A stretch of 64,000 nucleotides of DNA from Halomonas sp. (GCF_017983445.1 NZ_JAGOBJ010000004.1:1-64000); one strand, 5' to 3'. Positions 48,489-57,860 are shown, counted from the stretch's first letter. Notes: a model not told the origin generated them from the sequence alone. Program-made: numbers and translations.

Positions 48489-49235
48489 TTAAGGCGTTAA
48501 GGCTTGCCAGATTAAATTAATGCCCACCAAAAACATCGCAAGAATTACCAGTCGATAAAATAGCCTTTCATTGACGCGGCTTTGCAGCCAGAAACCGTTG
48601 CGTACGCCGATCCAGGCGATAGGCACCAGCAGCAGCGATGCCCAGGCGCTGGTCATGTTAACCTCTCCCAGCCAAAGATAAGGACCTAGTTTGATCGCGT
48701 TAACTACCGCAAACGAGACGGCGCAGGTGGCAATAAAGGTCTCTTTGGATAGCTTGCGTGGCAGCAGGTAAAGGTTAAGCGGTGGAGCGCCCGCATGGGC
48801 GATGAAACTGGTAAAGCCACATACGCTGGCAGCAGGCAGCGCCCAACGGGTGGAGATGGGCTTTTTGGCCACTGGCTTGAATAGCATGTAGGTGGCAAAC
48901 AAAAGCGATATCCCACCCAGCACCAGGCGTATCCCCTGTTCGCTCAGACGATCAAATAACAGCGTGCCCACCACCACCCCAACCAGTAGCCCCGGTAAAA
49001 AGCGCCATACTTCGGCCATATCATGCTTACCCCACCATGCCTTTACCGCAAATACATCCATCACCAAGAGCAGTGGCAACAACAGGCCCGCCGCCTGAGT
49101 AGGACTAATCGCCAGCGCCATGAGCGGTACCGACAGTGTGCCGAACCCACCGGCAAAACCTCCCTTGGAAACTCCTGTCAGGTAAACGGAAAATACGATT
49201 AATAGCCAAGCGATGGTGGAGTAATCAGGAAGCAC
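48489..49235 (-). CDS. TauE/SafE-family membrane exporter
   Basis: This 248-residue protein has about eight helices and the two-part TauE/SafE pattern: SKGGFAGGFGTLSVPLMAL near the N-terminus and its counterpart VCGFTSFIAHAGAPPLNLYL in the second half. The family moves sulfite, sulfoacetate or other organosulfur anions across the inner membrane, but substrates vary widely. The start is GTG with AAGGAA upstream. It lies downstream of the lacI gene on the same strand but a terminator separates them, so a link to sugar-acid metabolism is doubtful. Confidence 0.88.
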   Translation of the reverse strand: MLPDYSTIAWLLIVFSVYLTGVSKGGFAGGFGTLSVPLMALAISPTQAAGLLLPLLLVMDVFAVKAWWGKHDMAEVWRFLPGLLVGVVVGTLLFDRLSEQGIRLVLGGISLLFATYMLFKPVAKKPISTRWALPAASVCGFTSFIAHAGAPPLNLYLLPRKLSKETFIATCAVSFAVVNAIKLGPYLWLGEVNMTSAWASLLLVPIAWIGVRNGFWLQSRVNERLFYRLVILAMFLVGINLIWQALTP

Positions 49236-49275
49236 GTCAATTCCTTGGCAGCCAGTCGTGGAAAAACCTAACGCG

Positions 49276-49297
49276 AAAAGCCCCGTGTAAGCGGGGC
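49276..49297 (-). terminator. Terminator after lacI-family gene (minus strand)
   Basis: On the minus strand GCCCCG (49292-49297) and CGGGGC (49280-49285) form a 6-bp stem with a 6-nt loop followed by TTTT. It separates the LacI-family gene from the TauE gene. Confidence 0.75.
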
Positions 49298-49414
49298 ATA
49301 TTCCAAACCGCCATGGTAAGTGTTCAGCACCGCATCGTCACTCTTGGTGCTGCATGCAGGTCTCTTTAATCATCAGGAAAGGGGCAAAGCTGGATAAAGA
49401 CGGCTGGGCATATG

Positions 49415-50449
49415 TTAGGTGCTCTCACCGACCTGAAGCGTAAAGCCCACATCATGCTGGCGGCGATAGACGTTTTTACCGCTTAGCCGACGGATTAACT
49501 CTTTGGCGGCCAGGCGCCCCATTTCTTCTCTGGGAGATAGGATGGTGGTGAGCTGAGGCGTAACGTGCTGGCCAAGAGAAAGCCCGTTAAACCCGGCAAT
49601 CGCGATATCATTGGGCACGTTCAGGCCCTGACGTTGAGCTGCTAGCAAAGCACCAGCCGCTAAATCATCATTGGCAAAGTGAATGGCCTGGGTTTGCGGA
49701 TACTGTTTCAATACCTGGGCTAAGCCTTCGGCGCCCGCCTGCAGGCTGCCCAAGGTGCCGAGTTCTAGCAATGGCGCTTCGATTTTTTTGGACTGCAGCA
49801 CCGCTTTATGGCCTTCATAGCGCATTTCCGCGCGATAATCGTGTGAGAGCCGCGCGCCAACATAAACTATTCGCTGATAGCCTCTCTCGACAAGGTGGCT
49901 GGCCATGCAGCGGCCAGCAGCCACATGATCCAGCCCAACGTTGAGATCAACGCCTTTACCTAGTTCCATCACTTCCATAATCGGATGGCCCCAGCTGGCC
50001 AAGAGCGTATTGCACGCATCATTATGGCGTAGCCCGGCAGTGACCAGAGCCGAACAGGACCAGCCTAGAAATGTACGCACCAGCTGATACTCACGATCCA
50101 GGTCGTAATCGGTATTGCCGAGCAGTATCTGATATCCCTGCGCTTCTAATGTTTCCTGCAGACCCTTGATGACTTCCACAAACACGCTGTTGATCAGTGA
50201 AGGCACGATGACTGCAACCAGCCGGGAGCGAGAAGATGCCAGGCTTCCTGCTATCAGATTGGGTACATAGCCCAGGCGTTCTACGCTTTCCAAAACGCTT
50301 TGGCGGGTACTATCGCTCACCTTGTCGGGGTGGTTCAGTGCCCGCGACGCTGTTATCGGGGAAACCCCCGCGGCTTGCGCTACCTGGCTGAGCGTAATTT
50401 GGTCGGAGCGACGGCGTGACTTGGTAGCGGCCGGGAGGTCTTTAGACAT
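49415..50449 (-). CDS. LacI-family regulator of the sugar-acid regulon
   Basis: This 344-residue protein has the LacI helix-turn-helix and hinge (ITLSQVAQAAGVSPITASRA with the hinge near YVPNLIAGSLASSRS) and a periplasmic-binding-type effector domain (about 75-340). It resembles GntR/KdgR-like gluconate regulators. The gene is divergent from ltnD, and the shared gap contains two abutting LacI-type operators forming a perfect palindrome. It probably represses itself and the L-threonate/D-erythronate genes, with a sugar acid as inducer. GAGG precedes the ATG. Confidence 0.92.
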   Translation of the reverse strand: MSKDLPAATKSRRRSDQITLSQVAQAAGVSPITASRALNHPDKVSDSTRQSVLESVERLGYVPNLIAGSLASSRSRLVAVIVPSLINSVFVEVIKGLQETLEAQGYQILLGNTDYDLDREYQLVRTFLGWSCSALVTAGLRHNDACNTLLASWGHPIMEVMELGKGVDLNVGLDHVAAGRCMASHLVERGYQRIVYVGARLSHDYRAEMRYEGHKAVLQSKKIEAPLLELGTLGSLQAGAEGLAQVLKQYPQTQAIHFANDDLAAGALLAAQRQGLNVPNDIAIAGFNGLSLGQHVTPQLTTILSPREEMGRLAAKELIRRLSGKNVYRRQHDVGFTLQVGEST

Positions 50450-50504
50450 TAGTCACACGTCCTCGATGTTCAACTTGTCGATACGCTGAGAGTAATCTAG
50501 AAGT

Positions 50505-50536
50505 AATGGTAGCGCTATCATGATAGCGCTACCATT
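50505..50536. promoter_or_regulatory. Perfect 32-bp palindrome: two abutting LacI-type operators
   Basis: Bases 50505-50520 and 50521-50536 are exact reverse complements with no spacer. Each half contains a 14-bp near-palindrome of LacI-family type: TGGTAGCGCTATCA (50507-50520) and TGATAGCGCTACCA (50521-50534), centred on GCGC. The palindrome lies 56 bp before the lacI start and 95 bp before the ltnD start. Control of both genes by the adjacent LacI-family protein is the natural reading. Confidence 0.85.
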
Positions 50537-50630
50537 TTTCATGTAACGGCCAACAATCAGACAAGATCCAAGGGTAAATTAAAGCATCGCAACGCCAGCA
50601 ATCCATACAACAACAGCGGGGTGTCAGCTG

Positions 50631-51557
50631 GTGAGTCAACACGATAAGCAATCACTTCAAGTAGGCGTCATTGGTCTGGGTGCCATGGGGTTGGGCACCG
50701 CTACCGCTTTATACCATCAGGGATTTAACGTGACGGGGTGTGATATTGCCGCCGGGTCACGCGATGCCTTTATAGCGGAAGGGGGCACGAGTGTCGCAAC
50801 GCCGATGGAGCTCGCTCACTGTCACATTGTGCTGATAGTGGTGGTCAACGGTAGTCAGGTTGAGCAGGTGCTGTTTGGTGAGCAGGGCGTCGTTGGGCAT
50901 CTAGCGCCAGGCAGCCTGATCATACAGTGCGCCACGGTGGCGCCCAGCCAGGCGAAACAGCTTGGCGAGCGCTTGGCGGCAGAGGGCTTGATGATGCTGG
51001 ACGCGCCGATTAGCGGCGGTGCTGCTAAAGCCAAAAGTGGTGAGTTATCGGTCATGGCGTCGGGCACCGCGGAGGCATTTAGCTACGCAAGTGACGTGCT
51101 CGATGGCATGGCTGCCAAGGTTTATCGCCTTGGCGATGATCCCGGCGTAGGCTCCAGTATGAAGCTGGTCAATCAGCTGTTGGCAGGCGTGCATATTGCG
51201 ACCGCCGCTGAAGCCATGGCGCTGGGTATCCGGATGGGACTTGACCCCGAGGTTATCTTTGAGGTGATTACCCACTCGGCGGGCAATTCCTGGATGTTTG
51301 AAAATCGTGTACCCCATATTCTCAAGGGTGACTACACGCCGCTTTCGGCGGTGGATATCTTTATTAAAGATCTCAATATCGTGCACCAGACCGGGCGCGA
51401 GCTTTCCATGGCAACGCCGGTTGCCGCCAGCGCGCTACAGCAGTTCACCTCGGCCAGTGGGGCAGGTTTTGGCCGGGAAGATGATTCCGCCGTTATCAAA
51501 GTCTATCAGCGGCTATCAGGCATCGCGTTGCCAGAAGCGGCTAACGATACGCCATGA
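50631..51557 (+). CDS. ltnD: L-threonate dehydrogenase LtnD
   Basis: This 308-residue beta-hydroxyacid dehydrogenase has an N-terminal NAD(P)-binding GLGAMGLGTA motif, the substrate segment DAPISGGAAKAKSGELSVMA and the catalytic lysine in GVGSSMKLVNQLLAGVHIA. In the known pathway LtnD oxidises L-threonate to 2-oxo-tetronate. Neighbouring otnI, denD, otnK and otnC support that role over general 3-hydroxyisobutyrate activity. The start is GTG with a weak GCGGGG upstream. Its end overlaps otnI by 4 bp. Confidence 0.88.
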   Translation: MSQHDKQSLQVGVIGLGAMGLGTATALYHQGFNVTGCDIAAGSRDAFIAEGGTSVATPMELAHCHIVLIVVVNGSQVEQVLFGEQGVVGHLAPGSLIIQCATVAPSQAKQLGERLAAEGLMMLDAPISGGAAKAKSGELSVMASGTAEAFSYASDVLDGMAAKVYRLGDDPGVGSSMKLVNQLLAGVHIATAAEAMALGIRMGLDPEVIFEVITHSAGNSWMFENRVPHILKGDYTPLSAVDIFIKDLNIVHQTGRELSMATPVAASALQQFTSASGAGFGREDDSAVIKVYQRLSGIALPEAANDTP

Positions 51558-52348
51558 TTCGATTAGCCGCCAACCTCAGCATGCTGTTTAACGAGCACGA
51601 CTTCATGAACCGTTTTTCGGCGGCGGCTGATGCAGGGTTTAAAGGGGTCGAGTACCTGTTTCCCTACGCCTACACAGCTTTAGAACTGCGTCAGGCGCTT
51701 GACGAAACGCACTTGGAGCAAGTGCTGTTCAACTTACCACCGGGGGATTGGGATGCCGGTGAAAGAGGCCTCGCCAGCCTGCCTGGGCGCGAAGCCGAAT
51801 TTCGTGATTCGGTCATCGAGGCGCTACGTTATGCCGAGACGCTCAACTGCCCCCGCGTTCACACCATGGCGGGCGTGCTACCTGAAGGTGCCGATGCCAC
51901 GACCCAAATCGATTATCAGGCTACTTACCTGCGTAACCTGCGCTACGCCACTGATGAGGCCGCCAAACTGGGCAAGGACATATTGATAGAGCCCATCAAT
52001 ACTCGTGATATGCCCAACTACTTTCTGTCGAGACAGGCGCAAGCCATGGCGGTATTGAAAGAGGTAGGGGCGAACAATTTGAAGCTACAGTTTGATCTTT
52101 ACCATTGCCAGATAATGGAAGGAGACCTCATTCGCCATCTTGAACGGCAGTTTAGCGCGATCGGTCATGTTCAGGTGGCGGGGGTGCCTGAACGGCACGA
52201 GCCTGATGTTGGCGAGGTCAGCTATCCGGCGCTGTTTGCCAGGCTCGAAGCGCTGGGCTATAGCGGTTGGGTGGGCTGCGAATACAGGCCCGCTGGCGAT
52301 ACGCGCCAAGGTCTGGGCTGGGGTCGACATTACGGGCTTAACTCATGA
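51554..52348 (+). CDS. otnI: 2-oxo-tetronate isomerase OtnI
   Basis: This 264-residue hydroxypyruvate-isomerase-like TIM barrel has AANLSMLFNEHDFMNRF at the N-terminus, NLPPGDWDAGERG, LIEPINTRDMPNYF (metal-binding Glu) and LKLQFDLYHCQIMEGD. OtnI interconverts 2-oxo-tetronate and 3-oxo-tetronate, linking the dehydrogenases to OtnK. It overlaps ltnD by 4 bp (ATGA type) and denD follows after 62 bp. Hydroxypyruvate isomerase is the alternative, but operon content favours OtnI. Confidence 0.9.
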   Translation: MIRLAANLSMLFNEHDFMNRFSAAADAGFKGVEYLFPYAYTALELRQALDETHLEQVLFNLPPGDWDAGERGLASLPGREAEFRDSVIEALRYAETLNCPRVHTMAGVLPEGADATTQIDYQATYLRNLRYATDEAAKLGKDILIEPINTRDMPNYFLSRQAQAMAVLKEVGANNLKLQFDLYHCQIMEGDLIRHLERQFSAIGHVQVAGVPERHEPDVGEVSYPALFARLEALGYSGWVGCEYRPAGDTRQGLGWGRHYGLNS

Positions 52349-52410
52349 GCGAGTAATGGAAAATGGTCTCAAACGCTAACAACCTACAATAAAGCGAGGA
52401 CACCTTAATC

Positions 52411-53373
52411 ATGCATATCTTGATAACGGGCGCCGCCGGTTTTCTGGGTCAGCGTCTTTTACATAGATTGATTAGCCGTAAAGCGCTGTGCGGTCAGCCG
52501 ATCACGCACTTTACCCTGGTCGATCAAACGAAGGCCCTCGTGCCCGAGGCGCCTGATCTGACGATCCACAACGAGGCCGTGGATATTACGTTACCAAGCG
52601 CGCTCGACGGTGCGCTTGATCGAAAACCCGATGTCATCTTCCATCTGGCCGCGGTCGTAAGCTCTGCCGCTGAGGCCGATCTGGACCTGGGCATGGCGGT
52701 CAATTTTGATGCTACTCGCGCCCTGCTGGAAAGCTGTCGTACCCGGCAGTTGAGTAAGACGCGCCTGGTGATGGCAAGCTCCGTGGCAGCCTACGGTGGG
52801 GATCTGCCTGATGTGCTGGATGACATGACGGCCTTGCAGCCGCAAACGTCCTATGGCACGCAAAAAGCAATGTGCGAGCTTCTCATCAACGACTACAGCC
52901 GACGCGGCCTGATTGACGGCAGGGTACTGCGTTTGCCGACTATCGTGATTCGCCCTGGGCGGCCCAATGCCGCGGCGTCGAGCTTTGCCTCCAGCATTCT
53001 GCGTGAGCCCTTGAACGGCGAGGAGGCCATTTGCCCCGTGCCGTTGGATCAGGCGCTGTTCGTGATGTCGCCGGATAAAGTGATCGAAGCGTTGATACAT
53101 GGCGCCGAAGTGCCGGAAGAGGCGCTCGGCAAGTTTCGCGCGTTCATACTGCCGGGCATCACCACCGATGTGTCCGAAATGCTCGAGGCGTTGCATGAGG
53201 TGGCAGGCGCCGACGCCGTGGCGCGTGTACGTCATGAGCCCGACTCGCGCATCGAACCGCTGGTGGCTAGCTGGCCTGCGCGTTTTGAAACCGCTAAAGC
53301 TAATCAGCTGGGCTTTGTCGGGGACCGGGACTTCAAGCAGATTATTGATGCCTATGTGGCAGAGCATCGCTAA
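52411..53373 (+). CDS. denD: D-erythronate dehydrogenase DenD
   Basis: This 320-residue extended short-chain dehydrogenase has the Rossmann motif GAAGFLGQRLL, the active-site SSVAAYGG serine and the Tyr-x-x-x-Lys pair in SYGTQKAMCELLINDY. DenD oxidises D-erythronate to 2-oxo-tetronate, so together with LtnD it gives the pathway two entry substrates. VLRLPTIVIRPGRPNAAASS is a typical DenD-like stretch. A TRAP transporter follows in the same direction. Confidence 0.9.
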   Translation: MHILITGAAGFLGQRLLHRLISRKALCGQPITHFTLVDQTKALVPEAPDLTIHNEAVDITLPSALDGALDRKPDVIFHLAAVVSSAAEADLDLGMAVNFDATRALLESCRTRQLSKTRLVMASSVAAYGGDLPDVLDDMTALQPQTSYGTQKAMCELLINDYSRRGLIDGRVLRLPTIVIRPGRPNAAASSFASSILREPLNGEEAICPVPLDQALFVMSPDKVIEALIHGAEVPEEALGKFRAFILPGITTDVSEMLEALHEVAGADAVARVRHEPDSRIEPLVASWPARFETAKANQLGFVGDRDFKQIIDAYVAEHR

Positions 53374-53459
53374 TGAATCTTCGCCTGCTTGGCGGGCGAG
53401 CAAGAAGGGGCTACTACTCCCCGTCGTTCTTACTAATAAATACAATCAGGAGTATTACC

Positions 53460-54461
53460 ATGACCACTCGTTTCGCTCGACGTACGCTTGCGACCGCCAT
53501 CGGCACCGCTACCACGCTGGCCCTGGCGAGCCTGGCATTTCAGGCTCAGGCCGCGACAGAAGTCAGCGTGGGCTACGCCATCTCCAGCAATTCTCACTAC
53601 GGCGCCGGTTCCAAGGCCTTCAAAGAGACGCTCGAACGCCTCTCTGACGGGGCCTTTACCGTGACGGATCATCCCAGTGGCTCGCTCGGTGGGGAACGGG
53701 CCATGATCGAAGGGCTGCAGATCGGTACTGTCGATGTAGTGATTACCTCTACCGGGCCGCTGGGTAACTTTGTCCCGGAGACCTATGTCCTCGACTTGCC
53801 GTTCCTGTTCACCAGTTACGAACAGGCCCGCTGCGTGCTTGATGGCGAGATCGGCCAGGAGCTGCTCGATAAGATGAGCGATCACGACCTGGTTGGCCTG
53901 TCCTGGTCGGAAAATGGCTTTCGCCATATCACCAATAGCCAAAAAGCCATTGAAAAGCCCGAGGATGTTAGTGGCCTGAAAATCCGCACCATGGAGAACC
54001 GTATTCACCAGCAGGCCTTTGAAGAGTTAGGGGCAAGCCCGACGCCCATGGCCATGCCGGAACTGTTTACCGCCCTGCAGCAGGGTACGGTGGACGGCCA
54101 GGAAAACCCCATTGCGGTGATTGTGGCCGCGAACCTCTACGAAGTTCAGGACCAGCTATCGCTGACCGGCCACGTTTATTCGCCGGCCATTCTGCTCGGC
54201 TCGCCGGTTCTGATCGATGGGCTGAGCGAGGAGGAGCGCGCCTGGTTTGATGAAGCAGCCCAAGCCGCTACCGAAGCGACCCGTGCTGAGGTGTCACGCT
54301 TGGAAGAGGAGGGCGTGGCGTTCCTGCAAGAGCAGGGTATGACAGTCACCGATAACATTGATCCTGCACCATTCCAGGAGGCGGTAGAGGCCATTCACAC
54401 TAATTTTATTGAGCAGTATGGCGATGAGATGCTAGAGCGTATTCGCAACAGCAGCTGCTGA
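53460..54461 (+). CDS. TRAP binding protein of the sugar-acid operon (DctP family)
   Basis: This 333-residue DctP protein has a signal peptide (about 1-34, cleaved near AQA-AT) and the family segments SKAFKETLERLSDGAFTV and LKIRTMENRIHQQAFEELG, whose Arg normally binds a carboxylate. The longer in-frame ORF overlaps denD, but AGGAG upstream of the ATG at 53460 and the fitting signal peptide fix the start. By context its ligand is probably L-threonate, D-erythronate or a related acid. A hairpin follows the stop codon. Confidence 0.92.
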   Translation: MTTRFARRTLATAIGTATTLALASLAFQAQAATEVSVGYAISSNSHYGAGSKAFKETLERLSDGAFTVTDHPSGSLGGERAMIEGLQIGTVDVVITSTGPLGNFVPETYVLDLPFLFTSYEQARCVLDGEIGQELLDKMSDHDLVGLSWSENGFRHITNSQKAIEKPEDVSGLKIRTMENRIHQQAFEELGASPTPMAMPELFTALQQGTVDGQENPIAVIVAANLYEVQDQLSLTGHVYSPAILLGSPVLIDGLSEEERAWFDEAAQAATEATRAEVSRLEEEGVAFLQEQGMTVTDNIDPAPFQEAVEAIHTNFIEQYGDEMLERIRNSSC

Positions 54462-54470
54462 GCGCATCCC

Positions 54471-54490
54471 GTGGCGCCCCTGGGCGCCAC
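54471..54490 (+). terminator. 9-bp hairpin between second dctP and dctQ
   Basis: GTGGCGCCC (54471-54479) and GGGCGCCAC (54482-54490) pair perfectly around 2 nt, nine bases past the binding-protein stop codon. Only CTTCC follows, so it looks like an mRNA-stabilising or attenuating hairpin rather than a full terminator. Confidence 0.65.
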
Positions 54491-54520
54491 CTTCCTATTA
54501 CCTGGCGGATGAGGTGACTC

Positions 54521-55117
54521 ATGGTGTCCTGGTTTCTGCGTGTCGAACATGTATTGACTCGGTTGGCACTTACGATTGCTATTTTGATGTTAATCGTTTC
54601 AGTGTCGCTGGGGTTCTATCAAGTGCTCACGCGATTTATTTTCAACGCACCCTCGACCTGGTCGGAGACGCTATCACGGGCGACGATGATCTGGTGTGTG
54701 TTTATGGCAGCTGCCGCCACGTTTCGCGGTGGCTTTATGATGGCCGTGGAGGTGATCTACAAGCTCGTGCCCAAGCCCACCTTGCTGGCGCTTGAGTGGT
54801 TTATCGGGCTGTGCTGCCTGCTGGTGCTGACCGTACTGGTTTACTATGGCATTCAAATGACTCAGCGTGTCAGTAACCAGACGCTGTCAGCCCTGGAGGT
54901 ATCGATGTCCTGGGCGTATGCGGCGATTCCTGTAGGCAGTGCTTTTGCAATGCTAGCCGTTATCGCGCGGCTGCTGGCCCAGAGCTGTGGCCTGGAAACC
55001 CTGGGGCCGATGCACGATGAGGCAGCTGAACCCGAGGTGGTCGCTATGCCTGCTATGCCATCCTCAGGAAGCTCACCCGAGGTTCCTGTTACTACTCATA
55101 AAGAGTCTCGCTTATGA
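54521..55117 (+). CDS. TRAP small permease of the sugar-acid operon (DctQ family)
   Basis: This 198-residue protein has four helices (about 12-36, 48-70, 88-110 and 128-152) and the DctQ-like TWSETLSRATMIWCVFMAAA stretch. Its C-terminal 40 residues are Pro/Ser/Glu-rich and probably cytoplasmic. Its last bases overlap the dctM start by 4 bp, the usual coupled arrangement, in contrast to the interrupted pair at 44.9-47.0 kb. Confidence 0.9.
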   Translation: MVSWFLRVEHVLTRLALTIAILMLIVSVSLGFYQVLTRFIFNAPSTWSETLSRATMIWCVFMAAAATFRGGFMMAVEVIYKLVPKPTLLALEWFIGLCCLLVLTVLVYYGIQMTQRVSNQTLSALEVSMSWAYAAIPVGSAFAMLAVIARLLAQSCGLETLGPMHDEAAEPEVVAMPAMPSSGSSPEVPVTTHKESRL

Positions 55118-56388
55118 ACCTCGCCATTGGTCTTTCGCTATTGATTCTGTTCGCCACTGGCGTGCCGATCGCGATCTCCATTCTGTTGGCATCGATCATC
55201 GGCATTGAGTTTTTCTCACGTTTTCCCTTGGTGATGGTGCCCCAGCAGTTGTTTGTGGGGCTGGATAATTTCCCGCTGATGGCGATTCCTTTCTTTATCC
55301 TGGCGGGAAACCTGATGGCGGCTGGCGGTATCTCCAACCGACTGGTTGATCTGGCCAAGTCGATTGTGGGTGGCGTCCAGGGCGGGCTGGCGATGACCTG
55401 TGTACTTACCTGCATGATGTTCGCGGCAGTGTCAGGCTCCAGCGTAGCAACCACTTTCGCTATCGGGGCGATCCTGATTCCGGCAATGGTTAAGCATGGC
55501 TACCCCAAGCCCCTGGCGGCATCCATTCAGGCCTCCTCGGCGGAACTTGGGGTGCTGATCCCTCCCTCCATCCCGCTGATTCTGTTTGGGGTGAGCACCG
55601 ATACCTCGATTGGTCAGCTGTTCATTGCGGGCATTGGACCCGGGTTTCTGATCGGTTTCGCATTGCTGGTTTTTCTGTACATCTTCTGCAAGCTACGTGG
55701 TTTCGGCCTTCAGGACAGCCAGGACCGCACGCGTTTCACGACAGCCTTCCAGCGTGCCTGGGCAGCGATGCTAATGCCGGTGGTGGTAATTGGCGGTATC
55801 TATGGCGGTATTTTTACCCCTACTGAGGCCTCTGCAGTGGCGGTGTTTTATGCCCTGATCGTCGGTGCTTGCTATCGCGAGCTGAAGCTTGCCGAGCTGA
55901 TGCCCGTGTTACGCCAAAGCGTTATCTCAACCGCCGCGGTGATGCTGATTATCTCGGCCGCGGCACTATTCAGCTTCTTGATCAGCCGCTCCGGGCTTCC
56001 GGCCCACGTCGCCGCCGGAGTCACGGCCATGTTCGAGAGCCCCTGGGCTTTTTTGCTGGCCGTTAATGCGCTTCTTCTTGTGGTGGGGATGTTTATTGAG
56101 ACCGGCGCGGCCATCTTGGTACTGGCCCCGATCCTCACCCCGATTGCTATCCAGTTCGGGGTTCATCCGGTGCATTTTGGGCTGATCATGGTGGTCAACT
56201 TGGCACTTGGAATGATCACCCCGCCGCTGGGCGTAAACCTGTTTGCCGCGTGTGCAGTGGCGAAGATTTCCATTGATCAGATGCTGCCCTGGCTAATGCG
56301 GTTTGTGCTGGTGGTGCTGGTGTGTCTGATGGCGATTACCTATATGCCCTGGATCTCCATGGGCTTGGTTAACCTGCTGTATGGCTAA
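55114..56388 (+). CDS. TRAP large permease of the sugar-acid operon (DctM family)
   Basis: This 424-residue membrane protein has about 12 helices with the DctM landmarks LDNFPLMAIPFFILAGNLMA, MFAAVSGSSVATTFAIGAI, QASSAELGVLIPPSIPLILF and GMITPPLGVNLFAACAVAK. It is the transport subunit for the acid bound by the preceding DctP. Its ATG overlaps dctQ by 4 bp, and the aldehyde dehydrogenase gene follows within 12 bp. Confidence 0.94.
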   Translation: MNLAIGLSLLILFATGVPIAISILLASIIGIEFFSRFPLVMVPQQLFVGLDNFPLMAIPFFILAGNLMAAGGISNRLVDLAKSIVGGVQGGLAMTCVLTCMMFAAVSGSSVATTFAIGAILIPAMVKHGYPKPLAASIQASSAELGVLIPPSIPLILFGVSTDTSIGQLFIAGIGPGFLIGFALLVFLYIFCKLRGFGLQDSQDRTRFTTAFQRAWAAMLMPVVVIGGIYGGIFTPTEASAVAVFYALIVGACYRELKLAELMPVLRQSVISTAAVMLIISAAALFSFLISRSGLPAHVAAGVTAMFESPWAFLLAVNALLLVVGMFIETGAAILVLAPILTPIAIQFGVHPVHFGLIMVVNLALGMITPPLGVNLFAACAVAKISIDQMLPWLMRFVLVVLVCLMAITYMPWISMGLVNLLYG

Positions 56389-56399
56389 GGAGCATGTTG

Positions 56400-57860
56400 A
56401 TGATTGATTTGCCCGACTTTCCGCCCCAGGCGGCGCTGATCGGCAATGTCTGGGTCGATACCGATGCGACGCTACCGGTAGAGGCGCCCGCCCGTGGCGA
56501 AGTCGTCACGCACATTGCCCGCTGCACGCCCGAGCACGTTAATGATGCCGTTACCACAGCGCGGCGCGCCTTTTCTGGCGAGCTGGGGGAGTGGGCTCAG
56601 TGGAGCGCGCGGCAGCGCAGCGCCTGGCTATTGGGTTTTGCCGATGCCATCGAGGCCAACCATGAACATTTATCGGCCCTTGAGTGCCTGGATACGGGTA
56701 AACCCTTAACTCAGGCGCGCGCGGACATTAAAGCCTGCGCGCATTACTTCCGCTTTTACGGCGGAGGCGCCGATAAATTACATGGCGAGACCTTGCCCTA
56801 TGAAGAGGGCTACACCGTCATGACGCTACGCGAGCCGTATGGTGTTTGCGCCCAGATCATTCCCTGGAACTACCCGGCCCAGATTTTCGGCCGTTGCGTG
56901 GCAGCCGCCCTGGCTGTCGGCAATACCGTAGTCCTCAAGCCTGCCGAAGATGCCTGTTTGAGCGTTTTGAGCCTAGCAAAGCTGGCGGTATCCAGCGGCC
57001 TGCCGGCGGGGGTGCTCAACGTGGTGCCTGGGCTTGGGCGTGAAGCCGGTGCTGCCCTGGCCGCGCATCCAGGGATTGATCATCTCTCATTCACCGGATC
57101 GCCTGAAACCGGCACCCAGGTAACGCAGGCGGCGGCAAAGCATCACGTGCCCGTCACGCTAGAGCTGGGTGGCAAGTCGCCGCAGATTGTCTTTGCAGAT
57201 GCCGATCTGGAGGCGGCTTTCGAAGCGGTGGTGCGTGGGATTATCCAGAACGCGGGGCAAACCTGCTCGGCGGGCAGTCGCCTGTTGATACAGCGCGATA
57301 TATCGAAAGCGTTTACGGATCGCCTGATAGAGCGCTTTTCAATGCTGCAGTGTGCCTCGGGCGAGGAGGACGCTGACTGCGGTCCGCTGATCAATGCCCG
57401 TCAAAAGTCTCAGCTTGATAAGCGGCTAGCCGCGGCCGAAGCTGACGGTATTCGAGTTGCGGCGAGAGGAACGTTAGCTAAAAACGCCTCATCGGCCGGG
57501 CATTTCGTCGTCCCGCATCTGCTGACCGATATTCCCGATAATCACGACGTGCTGCGCGAAGAGCTGTTTGGGCCCGTACTGGCCGTGCAGATATTTGACG
57601 ATGAAGCGCAAGCGCTGCGCCTGGCCAATGCAACCGACTTCGGGCTGTGTGCCGGTGTCTGGACGCGTGACGGTGGCCGCCAATTGCGCTTGGCAAGAGG
57701 CATCCGCAGCGGCCAGGTATTTATCAATAACTACGGTGCGGGCGGCGGTATTGAGCTGCCTTTCGGCGGTGTGGGGCGCTCGGGCTTCGGGCGGGAAAAG
57801 GGCTTCGAGGGGCTGCGCAGCTATACCCGGATAAAAACGGTCGCCATTCGCCATGGCTAG
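56400..57860 (+). CDS. NAD(P)-dependent aldehyde dehydrogenase
   Basis: This 486-residue enzyme has the ALDH superfamily marks IIPWNYPAQIFGRCVAAALA, VTLELGGKSPQIVFADADLE (general-base Glu) and GQTCSAGSRLLIQ (nucleophile Cys), plus the C-terminal LPFGGVGRSGFGREKG. It is closest in style to betaine- or semialdehyde-type enzymes, but the substrate is not readable. I prefer the ATG at 56400 because AAGGAG lies seven bases upstream; an ATG at 56394 is too close to it. In a sugar-acid operon it might oxidise a four-carbon aldose or glycolaldehyde to an acid, which is inference. Confidence 0.9.
   Translation: MIDLPDFPPQAALIGNVWVDTDATLPVEAPARGEVVTHIARCTPEHVNDAVTTARRAFSGELGEWAQWSARQRSAWLLGFADAIEANHEHLSALECLDTGKPLTQARADIKACAHYFRFYGGGADKLHGETLPYEEGYTVMTLREPYGVCAQIIPWNYPAQIFGRCVAAALAVGNTVVLKPAEDACLSVLSLAKLAVSSGLPAGVLNVVPGLGREAGAALAAHPGIDHLSFTGSPETGTQVTQAAAKHHVPVTLELGGKSPQIVFADADLEAAFEAVVRGIIQNAGQTCSAGSRLLIQRDISKAFTDRLIERFSMLQCASGEEDADCGPLINARQKSQLDKRLAAAEADGIRVAARGTLAKNASSAGHFVVPHLLTDIPDNHDVLREELFGPVLAVQIFDDEAQALRLANATDFGLCAGVWTRDGGRQLRLARGIRSGQVFINNYGAGGGIELPFGGVGRSGFGREKGFEGLRSYTRIKTVAIRHG

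Noticed and set aside
52591-53445. 284-codon open frame antisense to denD
   Set aside because: Shadow of denD; Arg/His/Gln-rich without domain features.
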